Origin: Ursus arctos | Taxonomy: Eukaryota; Chordata; Mammalia; Carnivora; Ursidae | Assembly (NCBI RefSeq): GCF_023065955.2 | Contig: NW_026622930.1 | Location: 23,227,449 to 23,291,448 of the forward strand | Reading direction: 5' to 3' | DNA length: 64,000 nucleotides | Shown: positions 10,735-22,164 of the stretch, piece after piece | Position numbering within the stretch: the stretch's first letter is position 1 | Layout of the letters: every line of letters starts with the position of its first letter | Notes under the pieces: model-generated | What the model was told of the DNA's origin: nothing | The model's database searches: none | What the model saw: only the letters and a program-made list of their open reading frames with translations | Position numbers and translations under genes: made by a program

Positions 10735-10815
10735 ATACCTCTAATTACTAAGAGTAACTTCAAATAAGTCACTCAACCCCTATAGGCTCTTCCTTTGCTC
10801 CCCGTCTATAAAATG
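10735..10815 (+). repeat. MIR SINE core fragment
   Basis: The phrase 'aataagtcactcaacccct' and then 'ccgtctataaaatgtgcag' follow the MIR core order. Confidence 0.55.
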
Positions 10816-10964
10816 TGCAGAAGACCTCTGCGCGTGCCAAGCACACACATGCCTACTTGAAGCCTGGAACCGCCTTAGAGCTTCAGAGATGGGACTCCTT
10901 CTGGGACCATAAATATAGACCCAGAAGCCTCTAGAATAGACTCTTCAGAAGAGCAGGTCTTGGT

Positions 10965-11040
10965 CCTATTCACCCCTGTTTACTCCACGTGCCTAGAACA
11001 GTGCTTGAAACAAAACACACGGTCAGGAAACACTTAACTA
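10965..11040 (+). repeat. L2 LINE 3' end
   Basis: 'ctccacgtgcctagaacagt' followed by 'gcttgaaac' and 'aggaaacacttaac' matches the L2 3' terminus (gcctagcacagtgcctggcacatagtagg... in the family). Confidence 0.5.
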
Positions 11041-11257
11041 AAAAAATTAATATCTTTTAAGTCTCTTTGTATCTTCTAAAATACCAGTTCAAACACAGGC
11101 CTGGGAAATCAGGCACAATTTAAAGTCAACTAAGGATCAAGGACACAGGAGAAAGGGCAACTATTGGCAAAGCGATAATTAACACATTAAAGATAATCAG
11201 ACCTATTCGAAGAACCCACTCCCAACCTCACCCACAACTCCAAGTGAAAGCATTTCC

Positions 11258-11455
11258 CTAAAGTGTGGTCTCCAGAACCACCCACATTTATTCATATAAA
11301 ATAAATAAATAAAAGCATATTAAATGCAGATACCTGGGCCTTCACACCAAACCATTAAATCACTCTCTGGGAGAGGGGGGCCCAGAAATCTGAATCTAAC
11401 TTGCCCTCCCAGTGATTCTGAGGCACTCTGGATTTTGAAGACCATCGCTCTAAAG
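11258..11455 (-). mobile_element. MER5A-type hAT MITE, antisense
   Basis: The order 'aaagtgtggtctccagaacc', 'atacctgggccttcacacca', 'ggcccagaaatctgaatcta' and 'ccagtgattctgaggcactc' matches the complement of MER5A. An 'aaataaataaataaaa' run is embedded near 11290-11315. Confidence 0.7.
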
Positions 11456-11894
11456 CACATTCTCCTGAGTCTACTTTGTGGAATCCCTTGTTAAAATGGA
11501 AAGCTGGAAGTCTTCTGTGAACCCAGGCAAAACCTCCAGAATTAGGATTCCGGTTACCTTAGCAATGCTCTCTCTAGACTCACACTCTTGCCCATTAGCC
11601 TCACCTGCTTGCCTGCTCCTGGCCCACCGGTTCCCAGACTTAGATTTCATGAAGCTGGAGACAGGGCTTTGGGTGGAGAGAGGCTTCGGTCTCTGAAATC
11701 ATTTCTGTCATGATCCAGAGACCTCAGTAGACCCCCAGAGCCTCATGAAAACACTTCTCCTTTATACTTAGCAAACTCAAGGGGGTGGGGTGGGGAGGGG
11801 ATTGAGCAGGCCGTGGCTGCCTTCCTTTTGGCTACTGTAAACTGTTTAATGCTCCTGTTCTATTTTACTGATGAGTTGAGGCTCCTGAACTAAC
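11456..11894. other. Unassigned sequence
   Basis: No gene or named repeat is recognised. Confidence 0.4.
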
Positions 11895-12110
11895 AATATT
11901 AATAATCAATAAATAAATCAACTAAACACCCACCAGGTACAAAGCACTAGGAAGTGAGAGTGATAGAAAGGGAGCCTGAAGTAGCTTTAGGACAGGTTCT
12001 TACCCTCAAGGTCTCTACACTCTGGCCTGAGAAATAAGATATCAATATATGAATATGTAACTAATGATAAAAAAGAGCTGACCAAGTGCCTGAGGACTAC
12101 AGACAAGGGG
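11895..12110 (-). repeat. L2 LINE fragment, antisense
   Basis: The complement of the L2 3' end is visible: 'aacacccaccaggtacaaag', 'cactaggaagtgagagtgat', 'cttaccctcaaggtctctac' and an A/T part after it. This is the common antisense L2 arrangement. Confidence 0.6.
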
Positions 12111-13134
12111 TGGAATTTGAGATTTTCCTATAAAAGCCTAAAAGAGAGAAAGAGATTTTTAAAATGCAACAGCCTTTTTCCCTCCCAAAGGAGCCATTGC
12201 CCACTACTTGGCATTGCCCAATTATTTTTGCCATTTCAAGTGTAGACTTGAGATCGGAAGAGTGTTTTCTGAACCTCAAAAGGAATTTGGAGAAAGAAGT
12301 TGAGTTGTTTCAAATTAGGAACTCCATGGGGTGATGGTCTAGAAAACAATCATCTCAAGGGGAGAGTGGGGAAGAACGCCTCCCCTGGTTGAGTAAGGGC
12401 TCTCTGGAGGCCTGTGAGGGTGCCCACTGCCACCTCCCGCCTTTCCTGTTCCTTCACGGGGAGTGATTCTCTGGTTCAACCTCTCAGGCTTGCTCGGAGA
12501 ATAACATCAGTGAAAATGCCCATTGCTCCGTCTGGCCCCCGCACGTGCTTCAACAGGTGCTGGTGGAATCTGGATGTCCCCTTTACAAAGGGATCTCTTC
12601 GACAATAGGCACACTGGCTGTCCATCTCACTCCAACATGGACAAAGAAACAGGACTCCCTAAATCCTAACTTTCCCCTTAGAAACCCTGAATTAATAAAC
12701 GCTCCCTTTCTCCTTCATCCAGGCACTGGTCTATAAACTTCTTCGATCTCCCACCTTGTTCATTAGAAGTTTTTTAAACAAACACTTTCAAATAAATGTA
12801 AACTTGTTTTGTAAATTATAACCACATAATAAGCATATTGCAACACTCACGCAAACAGAAAAATTTAAAGACAAAATCAAAGATAATTAGAGGTTCTAAC
12901 GTGTTCTTCCTAACATCCTGAAGGATCATCTTGTATCCTCCTTGGGGAGCAGGCCCTACACTCCAAAGATACCTGAATCCAACCAGATATAAACCTCAGA
13001 GAGGTCAACAAAGTAGAAGTTAGCTATGGCTACAGGCTACACCAAAATCTACTCTAGGAGACAGAGTTCTGTCAAAGGCAAGAAAATGTCACTAAAAAGA
13101 AGTGATTCTGGAAAATGTCTGATTTTAATTGCCA
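12111..13134. other. Unassigned sequence, partly A/T-rich
   Basis: No gene or clear repeat is seen. The part from 12740 to 12900 is A/T-rich and single-copy in appearance. Confidence 0.4.
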
Positions 13135-14060
13135 TCTGCATACCGATGTCTCTCAAATTTATATCTCAAGCCTAACCTTCTCCTCCAAACTTCAACCTCG
13201 AACCCAGCCACCTCCTTGACATCTCCCCTTGGGTGTCAAATCCAAATATGGGCATCTCAGACTTAACATGACTCAACTAGGCTGCAGCTCTTTCCCCCGA
13301 GTGGCCTCCGCTTTCAGCCTCCCCATCACGGTCAAGGGCAATACCCTCCTTCCTGCTGTTCAGGACAAATGCCTCGGAGAGTCATTGCTGATCCCTCATC
13401 CGAACCAACAACAAACCCTCTTGGCTTTCCCTTCCCAATAAACCCAGAATATGCCCACTCTCATTCTCCCCACTGCTGCCACGTTGGCCCAAGCCACCCT
13501 TCCCTCTCACCTGGGAGCCTCTTAACAGGTCCCCTTGTTTCCCTCCTAGCACAGGCAGCCTATTTTCTCCTATGAAAATATAAGTGTTCAAAACTTTCCA
13601 CTGACTCCCCTCTTCTCCCAGTGAAAGCCGAAGTCCTCATAATAACTTATGAGGTATGTCCTCCCTCTACCTCCTGACCTATCTCCTATTTCTCTCCCTC
13701 TTGTTTACTCTGTTTCAGGCATGTAGGCCTCCTGGCTATTCCTAAACATGCCAGGAAGGCTTTCACATTTTCCAAATTATTCCTTCCACTGGACCACTCT
13801 CCATCCGACTCCTGCTCTGAATGTTCACCCCCGTGTATCATTCAAACATCACAATCTCGGTGAGGTCTCTCTAACCACCTTATATAAAAATGGTCCATTC
13901 CTCACCCACACTCCTAATCTACCTTTTACTGATGCTTCATGCCTCCCCTCCCCCTTAGAATGTAAGACCCACAGTGAGCAGGAATGTTTTCATTGGTCTC
14001 ATTCCATGGCACATCCCTAATGCCTAGAATAGTTCCTGGAACATAGTAGGCACTCCCCAC
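13135..14060 (+). repeat. L2 LINE: decayed reverse-transcriptase C-terminal region and 3' UTR
   Basis: This is a long sense L2 copy. It runs from the 'ctctcaaatttatatctcaa' part of the ORF, through a fragment whose product reads HLRLNMTQLG (compare LNMSKTELL in the family), 'ggcccaagccacccttccct', 'agtgaaagccgaagtcctca' and 'catgccaggaaggctttcac', to the 3' end 'tgcctagaatagttcctgg' and 'aacatagtaggcactcc'. The frame is broken by stops and indels, so it makes no protein. Confidence 0.85.
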
Positions 14061-14794
14061 CATGCTCCCCAATAATGCATCCCCCCACAGCTAGCTGAAT
14101 GACCAGCCTCCCTCCAGGAATGCAGAACTTACCAGAGTCCAAGACCCTGCCAATCTAATGCCTAACAATCCAAGGGAAAATAGTCCTGCTTTAGGTTTGG
14201 ATGCTCTCCAGCAAACAACTAGATTAGCACTTGCAAATTTATCCAGGGACCAAATCAAGAAGCACAATCTCTGGAAAGGCCCAGCACAGTAAACCTACTA
14301 ATGAAGTTGTACACCATCTCACTGGCACACAAGCCACTGGCATGGACACTGGAAGTTATTCTTTCTTCTGAGTAAAGCAATCCTGGAAGCCCTCCATTTC
14401 ATAGCCAAGTTGGCTTTACAAGCAGGGAGATGAAGGCCACATTGAAGAAAAGGGTAAAAATGTTCAGAAATTTGTACCTTGTGATACCAGGAGGGGACTG
14501 GCCCTAGACAAAACTGACTCCCATACCAGCAAGCCAGGAAACAGAAATTTCACCATTAGAGATTCATTCCTTTAATTTACAATAAGTTTGCAATCCTCTA
14601 GTGTTGCCCCTAAAAGGTTATAAGTATTATGCTTGGGTTACATGATACTTAAAGCCTTTGTCAGCCAGCTCCATGGAAAGAGTAGTAGAACACAGCTCTG
14701 AGGAAAAGCAACAAAGAACAGGAGCCTGAGGCAGAGAGGAAAAGTGATGAAGAAGGAAGGGAATGGAAGGGAAATTAAGAAAAAACAAAACACC
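14061..14794. other. Unassigned sequence
   Basis: No gene or named repeat is recognised. Confidence 0.4.
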
Positions 14795-15005
14795 TATTGA
14801 GGGCCTACCTTGTGTCAGGTGTTCTGCTACCTGCTTTATATATACTAACTCATTTACTTCTAAAACACAGTGGTGAGTTCCTCATTCTAGAAGAGGAATC
14901 TAAGGCTCAGAGAGGTTGATGACTTAGCTAGTCACACAGCTGGTAAGGATGGAGTTGGGACTCTGACTTCAGGTCAGCTGAACTCCAACGTTCGTGGTCA
15001 TTTCT
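14795..15005 (-). repeat. MIR SINE, antisense, near full length
   Basis: Clear complement of MIR: 'cctaccttgtgtcaggtgtt', 'gaggaatctaaggctcagag', 'ctagtcacacagctggtaag' and 'gttgggactctgacttcagg'. This is one of the better-preserved MIRs in the window. Confidence 0.85.
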
Positions 15006-15039
15006 CAACATCGAACTGCAGAGCTAACACTCCGCTGTT

Positions 15040-15530
15040 TCATGGTTTTCCACTGATGCAGCCTGGCTGGCATCAAAGCCAGCCTTGTTTTAAGGCAGCC
15101 TGTAGTAATGCGACGGATGGGCAGCAGAGCGAAATTCTGGATCTCAAGATAACATTATGATCACGTGGTGTAATCAAGCACTCGCGTTCAGATACATCAT
15201 ACAGTAAGAGCTCATCCTCAGCGCACGCTCCCGGCTCCAGCTGGCCCATCATCACCCTTCAGGTGCCTTCCACTCTGCGGCGATTTCCCTTGAAGTGAAC
15301 AGCACTTCCTCTGTCCACAAATGCTGGAACTCGGCACTGCCTGTTCTAGGAAGTAGCCTTTGAACACAATTTCTGGACTGCATTTAACTTTAATTGGTCC
15401 TTTCTGGGAATAAAGCTCTTCAAAGACAGCAAACCCTCTGCCTTCTTGGAGCTGAGATTGAGGGTACCACATGTAACCCGCTCTTTCTACCCCTACGATG
15501 CTTTGCATCTTGGGATCTTAGAACATTTTC
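15040..15530. other. Single-copy block with E-box and open minus frame
   Basis: No repeat family is recognised. The block has a palindromic E-box in 'gatcacgtggtgtaatcaag', several CpGs, and a 96-codon open frame on the minus strand (15218-15508) whose product I do not recognise. It may be a regulatory block or simply unique DNA. Confidence 0.3.
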
Positions 15531-15610
15531 AAATTTCTTTTTGTCTTGTGTATCTTTCTTGCATTCCATTATACATGTTTTAAACACTAGCAAGGTCAAA
15601 TCTGTGTTCC

Positions 15611-15634
15611 TTTTTTTTTTTTTTTTTTTTTTTT
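15611..15634. repeat. Poly(T) tract
   Basis: A run of 24 T residues with no SINE or LINE body on the following side; likely a homopolymer or an orphan antisense retroposon tail. Confidence 0.8.
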
Positions 15635-15639
15635 GAGTA

Positions 15640-17190
15640 CAGTACTTTCAAAGATGGTACTCAGTAGCTGAACTGGGAAATAAGTAAGGACATGATGGGG
15701 AAAGGAGGCTGGTCATCAAGGGTGTTTAAATCACAAATCCAGCCAGAGTTTTCCAAACTTTAGTGAAGGTTTAAGATTTAATCATCCTCATTTCAAGTCT
15801 ACAGTATCCATTCTCGAAGTCAACTTATACATTTTGGTGACCTTTCTCAAACCGGGCTTTATAAATCCTTGTGGTTATTCTTTGACATTATAGGCTCGTG
15901 ACAAGCCAAATACCCTGCATAAAATATAAGAGCCAGAGCCCTGACCTGTTAGAATTTGCATGCTCAAACACAAAAGCAAACAGATGCTGGCTCCAATGTT
16001 TAAAATATATGAGAACATAAAACTGAGGAATGTTAGGAAATTTACCAATATCTTTTATTTAATAAGGGGAAATGGGTACGTACTTAGTGAGGAAGAAAGA
16101 ACTGCTAGCAAATTTTACATGTTATCATTCCATTTGCAAAGATATTAATTAGAATACTAACATCTATATTAAGTACATATTTAAAAATCGAATTGTGAAG
16201 ATTTTAGTAATTAGTTAATATAAAGACTTTAAGCCTTGATTCTAGGTATCAGTCCATTAAAATGTACCTGATCTTTGCTCCTTCCTTTGAAGTGTAACAG
16301 ATGTGACAAATTAAAACAAAACACAGGTATATCATTACCTAATGATGGCTTTACTTACACAGAATATCTTATTTAAAGCAGATAAATTATTCTGCAGAAA
16401 AGACAGAGATTTGAAAAGTAAAAACCTGAGTTTTAGACCATCCCTGAGACTAATGTAATATGATAGAGAAAATTTTGTTCACCTTACATTGTCTGAGAGA
16501 TTGAAATTTGTTTGGGGAAGGGCTTGAAGAGTTTACCAAGGCCACCAGAAATTGGGTGGGTTCATTCTAGGTGAAACAAGAAGGAGAAACTTCTCAGTGT
16601 TTTGGGGAAGGAAGGATCAGAAAGAGAGAACAGAAAGGAGGATGGGGGTGGGAATCTAGAGTCTAATTCTCATAAAGTGTGATACTAGGAATATCACAAA
16701 GGAGTATCCCATAGCTGTGATACTAAAAGTACAGAGACCAGCCTACTTTATAAAGAAATCAAATTCTGCAACCATTCATCAATATGGGGCTTTCCACTGC
16801 ATATGGTGGACAGCACATCAAGTGTAGCCCAATGAGCATCCATTGTTTTCATGTTCATAACAACAATAACCAACATGTGCATATTCAGAGCAAGGCTGAT
16901 GAAATCTTATAATCAGTGTTCTGTCTTGTGAGGTCTCTGCAAGGTTTATTCCCAACAAACTTTGAATTCCAAAAGATTATGAGAAAAAATGAGCTCCCTA
17001 TTCTCTTCCTTCCCTCCATTTTGCCAACCAAGAGGCATTTAAAACAGAGAGGGTAGAAAACACTCAGAATTCTAGGTGCCTATCCCAGCTTCCCTGAAGA
17101 ACTTCAAGGATAGACGTAGATAGATCTTCTGTTTGGATACTTCTCATTCGTTCCCACTGGCTCTCCCCCCTCCCCCACCCCCGCTTCTTT
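15640..17190. other. A/T-rich repeat-poor sequence
   Basis: No gene and no clear transposon is recognised here. It leads into the motif-dense blocks that follow. Confidence 0.4.
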
Positions 17191-17194
17191 TTGG

Positions 17195-17470
17195 CCTAAT
17201 GCACAAAACTGTCAGTAGGATAAGAGTCATTTGGCGGTGACTGCAAGAAACAACTGTGCATTTTATAACAGTCCATTAGCGCAAAGCTCTTAATGAAAAT
17301 GAAAGCCGTTAATGAAGCCAAAAGGCAGTGGAAGCCTCCATTCTGGAGAGGGCAATTAGATAGGAGCGGGAGGGAGAAAAATAAATACAAATCCAAAACA
17401 AGGTACTCTGTGATCAAGCAGTGCACATGATGTAATCATGACAAATCGGCCAATTTATTCCCTACTTTAT
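17195..17470. promoter_or_regulatory. Candidate conserved enhancer-like element
   Basis: The block is repeat-free with many homeodomain-type cores: 'gtccattagcgc', 'cttaatgaaaatg', 'ccgttaatgaagcc', 'ggcaattagatag' and 'gtaatcatgac', plus a CCAAT-like 'cggccaattt'. Such clustering is typical of developmental enhancers. Conservation is inferred, not measured. Confidence 0.4.
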
Positions 17471-17589
17471 TTTAAAGAGACATATACAAACACTGAAAAT
17501 TCATCATCCTGGCACCCAGCCCCTCTGCCAGACTCCATGCTGCCAAATGATTCAACCTCAAAATTCTGGATCCATTGATACCTTCAAAA

Positions 17590-17760
17590 TACAAACAGCA
17601 AGTGGGATTTTAACTCCAAGAAGAGCCCCCTGTAGAGTGCCGTGATTTAGAGCAAAGTGAGTCACGAAAGTGAACTTTGTAATTACTATATTATTTTTGT
17701 AACTCCTCTGAATCAGGAGCTCTCTTATTTTAACATGCTGCAGACAAAGGCAAAGACTAC
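17590..17760. promoter_or_regulatory. Candidate regulatory element with AP-1 and homeodomain motifs
   Basis: The stretch holds a TGAGTCA site in 'aaagtgagtcacgaaag' and a 'gtaattac' palindromic homeodomain site in a repeat-free context. It may belong to the same regulatory region as the block at 17195-17470. Confidence 0.3.
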
Positions 17761-18059
17761 AGGAGACTAGGTCCCCACCACACATACCATTTCTGAGTAG
17801 GATATTTCCTGTGAAAAGACAAGTTTGTAGAAGCTGTTCTGGGATAAGCCTAGAAAGATCTCTGGCTTTCGATGCTGGGACCGGGGCCATGTGGTGGAAT
17901 CCTCTCCCCACGCCACCTGCCCGCTGCACTCGCTCTGTAGCTTATGTTTGCGGTTAGAAGATAGTAGCTTGCCTCACGGACCTTTCAGCTCCTCAACCAG
18001 ACACCATCTCATGGGCGGGTTAACAAGTATGCTTTCTCAAAGCCTTTCTTTTTTGCCCA

Positions 18060-18215
18060 GAGAGAATTACACACTTCCTGCTGGTGGTAGCTCCATCCCA
18101 GTGCTTACTTCTAATTTCACTGGATTAAAATTACATATCTGGAAAATTCTTGATATCAAGGTCCATCTCTGCATGCCTAGTATTTAGGACACTGAAAGTT
18201 CAATCAGTGCTTCAG
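18060..18215 (+). repeat. Possible L2-like fragment
   Basis: The phrase 'ggtccatctctgcatgccta' followed by 'gtatttaggacactgaaag' vaguely follows the L2 3' end order. The match is weak. Confidence 0.25.
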
Positions 18216-18234
18216 AATGTATACATCACCTCTT

Positions 18235-18490
18235 TACTTAGCCTAGTAATGTGACTGTGCTGAGCACAAATCTTTGCGGAATGAATGACTCAACAAACGA
18301 ATGATCAAATATAGCTGGATAGCTGTCCCCGCACTTGCATTAGCTTTTTTTTTGCAATTCCCCAGAGCCAAGCTTGTTTAATTTTTTATTTCCATTACGT
18401 GGAATAATTACGTCAATCAAATTCTATTGCATCAAAGAGCTGAATATGATGCCGTAGCTAATGATGATTGATGCCACTAGAGCCTTCTAC
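18235..18490. promoter_or_regulatory. Candidate conserved enhancer-like element
   Basis: The repeat-free block has an AP-1 core (gaatgactcaac), a CRE-like half site (attacgtcaatc), and several ATTA/TAAT cores (gcattagc, ggaataattac, gctaatgatg). It lies at the end of the repeat-poor region starting at 15.6 kb. Conservation is inferred only. Confidence 0.38.
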
Positions 18491-18719
18491 CCAAGGAACA
18501 TGAATCAAATCTCCTTTCTCATCAGTTACCATCTGGGCACTTGGGTAAGTGCTGGAAAACCAAAGGCACCTCCCTCTGAGAAAGTGCTTCCATGGAAGAA
18601 TCATTGTCTATTGGGTGAACAGTCAAGAAAGTCTCATGAGGACTTTTTTCTAGACTTCCTAGGAACCCTCACCCACCCATCCCATGTGGTGGCTTTGCCA
18701 TGTATGAGCTGGGCTAGGC
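18491..18719. other. Unassigned sequence
   Basis: No gene or repeat is recognised between the regulatory candidate and the LTR-like relic. Confidence 0.4.
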
Positions 18720-18985
18720 TGAACTAGGTTTCCTAGAATTCCCTTTCTCAGATGGTTCCACTCAGGGTGGGCTTCAAGGGAGACTCCTGGGAGACGCAGG
18801 CTGGAAGAAAAGCAGAACCCATCCTGCAGCCCATATACCTGGCACTGATCTGCCAATTCACCTCACTGGCGTGCAGCAATGCTGGACCTGTGACGGGCCA
18901 AATCCCTATAATGAATCCATACACTATATCATCTCCATCTCCTCGCTGTTCTGCTTCTTTGATCAAACTCTGACTGATACACCCT
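18720..18985 (+). mobile_element. Possible old LTR remnant
   Basis: The 3' end 'gttctgcttctttgatcaaa' and 'ctctgactgatacac' resembles the terminus of old mammalian LTRs (ctgactgatacac-type end). The upstream part is too diverged to name. Confidence 0.35.
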
Positions 18986-19835
18986 GCTCCCTCTCTGGGA
19001 TCATCTCCTCAAATCCTCCTCTCACTCATTTGGCTCCAACCTTACTGGCGTCCTCCCTCGACATTCTCCAAGCCCACCAACATATGCCCATCCTACAGGT
19101 AACTCGGTAACTTGCCCAAGGCAACATGGCTCGTAAATAAACCCACGTTCTTCATTACTACACATACTGCCCATCTCCTCTACTAGAACAAACACAGGAT
19201 GATAATCACCTTTGTGTGCCCCCCCACACCTCGAACAGATCATAACACAGAGTAAGTAGATGTGAAATAATTATTTGCTGAATTATATGTGTAGCTTTAA
19301 AGCAGTTTTATCCTCATCCACATTCCCCTTTGGGTGCCTTGCCTCATCCCACTCTCTCCTCTTGGGTGTCCTAGTTACCGTCTCTTGCCCTGCGTGCGCA
19401 CACGTGCACCTGCCTGACGCATGGTCTTTTGTTCTTTTATTCCTTCTTATCAATTACTTCCTCTAGCTTGTCAATCACGTGGATGACGCCCTCACAGCGC
19501 CCTTCAATCTGTAACCTTTCTGGTCCTTGAAGAATCCGAAAGTGAATATGTTATTCCAGCTAGAGTTCTGGAAAACAAGACCAACTCTTCGTTTCAGTTC
19601 ACTCTTTCCACAGAGGAGCCTCACATTTATTGAGTCTGTGAAGTGGAGCCTTTCTAAGACTTACTATTCTCCTCTCAGCATATATGTCAAGGCTGGAAGT
19701 AGCCAAGAAGAATCCTGAGTGAAAAAAAGCATTGAGACCGAGTCAATGTAGATATGAGGAACGGTCACAGAAGCCCTTTGGCACCTCCACTGCAATACTT
19801 CCCCCTATTACACGATTTTGATCAGCCCACTGCTG
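18986..19835. other. Unassigned sequence, no gene seen
   Basis: No clear repeat or gene. A short MIR-like core may be present near 19100 (gtaacttgcccaaggcaaca) but it is too short to call alone. Confidence 0.4.
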
Positions 19836-20185
19836 CTACGGACTGAATGTTTGTGACAACCCCAAAATCATACATTAAAGCCTTAACCCCCAGTGTGCAT
19901 GCATTTGGAGGTGGGACCTTTGAGGTCATGAGAGTGGAAACTTCATGGTGGGATTAGTGCCCTTCTAAGAGACAAGAGGTATGATCTCTCTCTCCACCAT
20001 GTGAGCGCACAGCAAGAAGGCAGCCATGTACAAACGAGGAAGCGAGTACTCACCAGGAACCAAATTGAACTGTACCTTCATCTTGGACTTCCTAGCGTCC
20101 AGATTGTGAGAAATACATTTCTATTGTTTAAGCCATCTAGTCTATGGTATTTGATGATAGCAGCCCATGCTGACCAAGATAACCT
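19836..20185 (+). mobile_element. MLT1-type (ERVL-MaLR) LTR
   Basis: The LTR order is clear: 'ctgaatgtttgtgacaaccc', 'aaagccttaacccccagtgt', 'tggaggtgggacctttgagg', 'attagtgcccttctaagaga', 'ccaccatgtgagcgcacagc', 'tcttggacttcctagcgtcc', 'attgtgagaaatacatttct' and 'gtctatggtatttgatgata'. It is a solo LTR without internal genes and is too diverged to be active. Confidence 0.8.
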
Positions 20186-20514
20186 CCCCATGAAAAACGT
20201 TGGATGGCTTCCTAAAGATGGTTCCCATGAGCTCAATAGAACTACTCAGTTCTTGCAGATGTGTATTTGGACTCCCACACAGCACTCCCACAGTCTTGAT
20301 GATCCCATAGGTGGGCTGACCAACCATCCTGGTTTGTTCAGGACTAAGGGGAGTTTGGGTGCTAAGAGTGTATGAGCCTGTCAGCTCACCCATGGGTGGC
20401 CCTGCTGGAGAGAATAGGTCCGTAGGGTGCTATGTGCTAGTAGATATGCTCCAAAGCTGATAACTTGAATAATACAAAGCCCAACTCATTTGGTATTTTT
20501 TGAGAGATTCATAA
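20186..20514. other. Unassigned sequence
   Basis: No gene or repeat is recognised. The open frame 20001-20375 (124 codons) mostly reads through the LTR and is not a gene. Confidence 0.4.
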
Positions 20515-20660
20515 AGTTTTTGAACTAGAAAGACCTCAGGGTTAGCCCTACATGTTTATAGATGTGAAAACAGGAGCAAAGAGGCAAAATGACTCCTTTC
20601 AAGCCACCTATAAGAGAGCAGAGCTTGGGAAAGAATCTCTGCTCCTTTCACTCTGTCAGT
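20515..20660 (-). repeat. MIR3-like SINE, antisense
   Basis: The order 'gaactagaaagacctcaggg', 'tagatgtgaaaacaggagca' and 'aagagagcagagcttgggaa' follows the MIR3 complement. It is weakly preserved. Confidence 0.5.
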
Positions 20661-20770
20661 AGTTTTCAGACTGTGTTCTCCGGATGTGTCTTCTCCTCCT
20701 TTAACCAGACAGACCATTATATATTTTAAGTTGGTATTTTCCACTACGGGTATAAACCATGCACACAGGG

Positions 20771-20815
20771 CAATGCTGCTGCTGCTGCTGAAAATAATGA
20801 TGATAATAATAAGTA
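20771..20815. repeat. Short trinucleotide-rich tract
   Basis: A small run of GCT units (gctgctgctgctgctg) is followed by AAT/GAT-like units. It is short and imperfect. Confidence 0.6.
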
Positions 20816-20935
20816 ATATTTATCAAACACTTACTACATACCAGGCATAAGGTCCACCCATTCAATTTATCTAATCCATATAAAACCCCTCACTAAGTAC
20901 TGTTATTTTCCCATTTTACGGATTAAATGATAGAG
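20810..20935 (-). repeat. MIR SINE, antisense
   Basis: 'caaacacttactacatacca', 'ggcataaggtccacccattc' and 'ccattttacggattaaatg' match the complement of the MIR 3' and core regions. Confidence 0.65.
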
Positions 20936-21104
20936 TCAGGATACAAATGTGCACAATATGTCATGAGAGCCCCTGCTCTCGATTAGGGCAAGGACACTCT
21001 GAAAGTCAAAGTAGTTCTGCCTCTAAGACTATCACATTAAAGAGGAAGGCTGGGACTCAATCTGACAGGACCATGGACGTTAAAATACCTACCATGGCTC
21101 AGGT

Positions 21105-21300
21105 GTCTTTCTGTTGCCCAAAACATACCTCCTGGCCATTCTTCTACATTCAGCTCAAATCATGGAAGGATAAATCCTTGCACAGTCCAGGACCTCCCTC
21201 TTTCACTCTTGTTCTGATACTACTCGAGATATACATATTTTTAATGTCTGCAGGTTGTGCTCAAGGAAATTCTGTTTGTCCTTGCCTACACCTTCCCCCA
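21105..21300 (+). repeat. L2 LINE fragment
   Basis: The piece 'ctggccattcttctacattc' and 'agctcaaatcatggaaggat' fits L2 upstream of its 3' end (cattcagctcaaatgtcacctcc in better copies). Diverged. Confidence 0.4.
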
Positions 21301-21379
21301 TTGTTCCTGCCTGCATAGCCATGGCCTCCCGACCTTGACTGCCATCTTCTTCTTCTGTGTTTCCATCCACGAGCCATCA

Positions 21380-21900
21380 CAGTGACACCTCCCAATTTAG
21401 CCTCACGTATGAACGTCATTACCAGGAGCCTAGTCATTCTTCCCAGATCATTAAGTGATGATGGCTAAATTGGGTCTTCTCACCTGACCCCGTCACACCC
21501 CAAGAGCTACGGTCATTTGTCATCACACCCTTCGCCCCCATCTCCCAGCCAGTTCTCACTCTGAGTGGCACGGTTTCCACCCTGGCCAATTTGAATTAAT
21601 TTTTCCGGCAAGATTTCAGGCCATTTCTCCTTCAAGTGATTTTACTAAAATCTAGATATATTACAGCCACTGCCTAGTTCTCACCTTCTGCAACTGTGAT
21701 TTGCTTTTTTATACTGATCAAAATGTCCTGACATGATTTGTTCTTTTATAAATGCCCTCTCTTTGCTTTTCTCTGTTTCACTGATGTGGTAAATTTTCAA
21801 CATTGCCTAATCTCTTAATTTGGTTTTGTTATTTATACTTGGGAATGAAGGTGGATTGAAAGGCAATGGCTGCCCATTAACACGACTTCTTCCCTTGTGA
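21380..21900. promoter_or_regulatory. Single-copy block with long inverted repeat
   Basis: A perfect 12-bp inverted repeat, cccaatttagcc at 21391-21402 and ggctaaattggg at 21463-21474, frames a 60-base loop. The downstream A/T-rich part has many homeodomain-like cores (gaattaattttt). No repeat family is recognised. A regulatory role is a guess. Confidence 0.28.
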
Positions 21901-22164
21901 AAACACAACTGTTCTTAGATTGCTATATTTTCTTCCTTCCCTTCCCACTTTCTGACAGCCGTGTTAATGGATTATGACGAGGGTGTACCTCCGTGCGAGC
22001 AGGTGCCTCAGCTCTCCTATCCCACCACCCCCATCCCCGTATCCCAGCACCGACCCCAGCGTCGAGCAGGCAGTAGGTCCTCAGTGAATGTTGGCATGCA
22101 CCAGATACACTTTGCCATGTACACAGTCCTTCCATACTCATTCTTTCTCTCACTAGATCGTCAC

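Noticed and set aside
20001..20375. 124-codon plus frame
   Set aside because: Begins inside an MLT1-type LTR and reads into unique DNA; not a gene.
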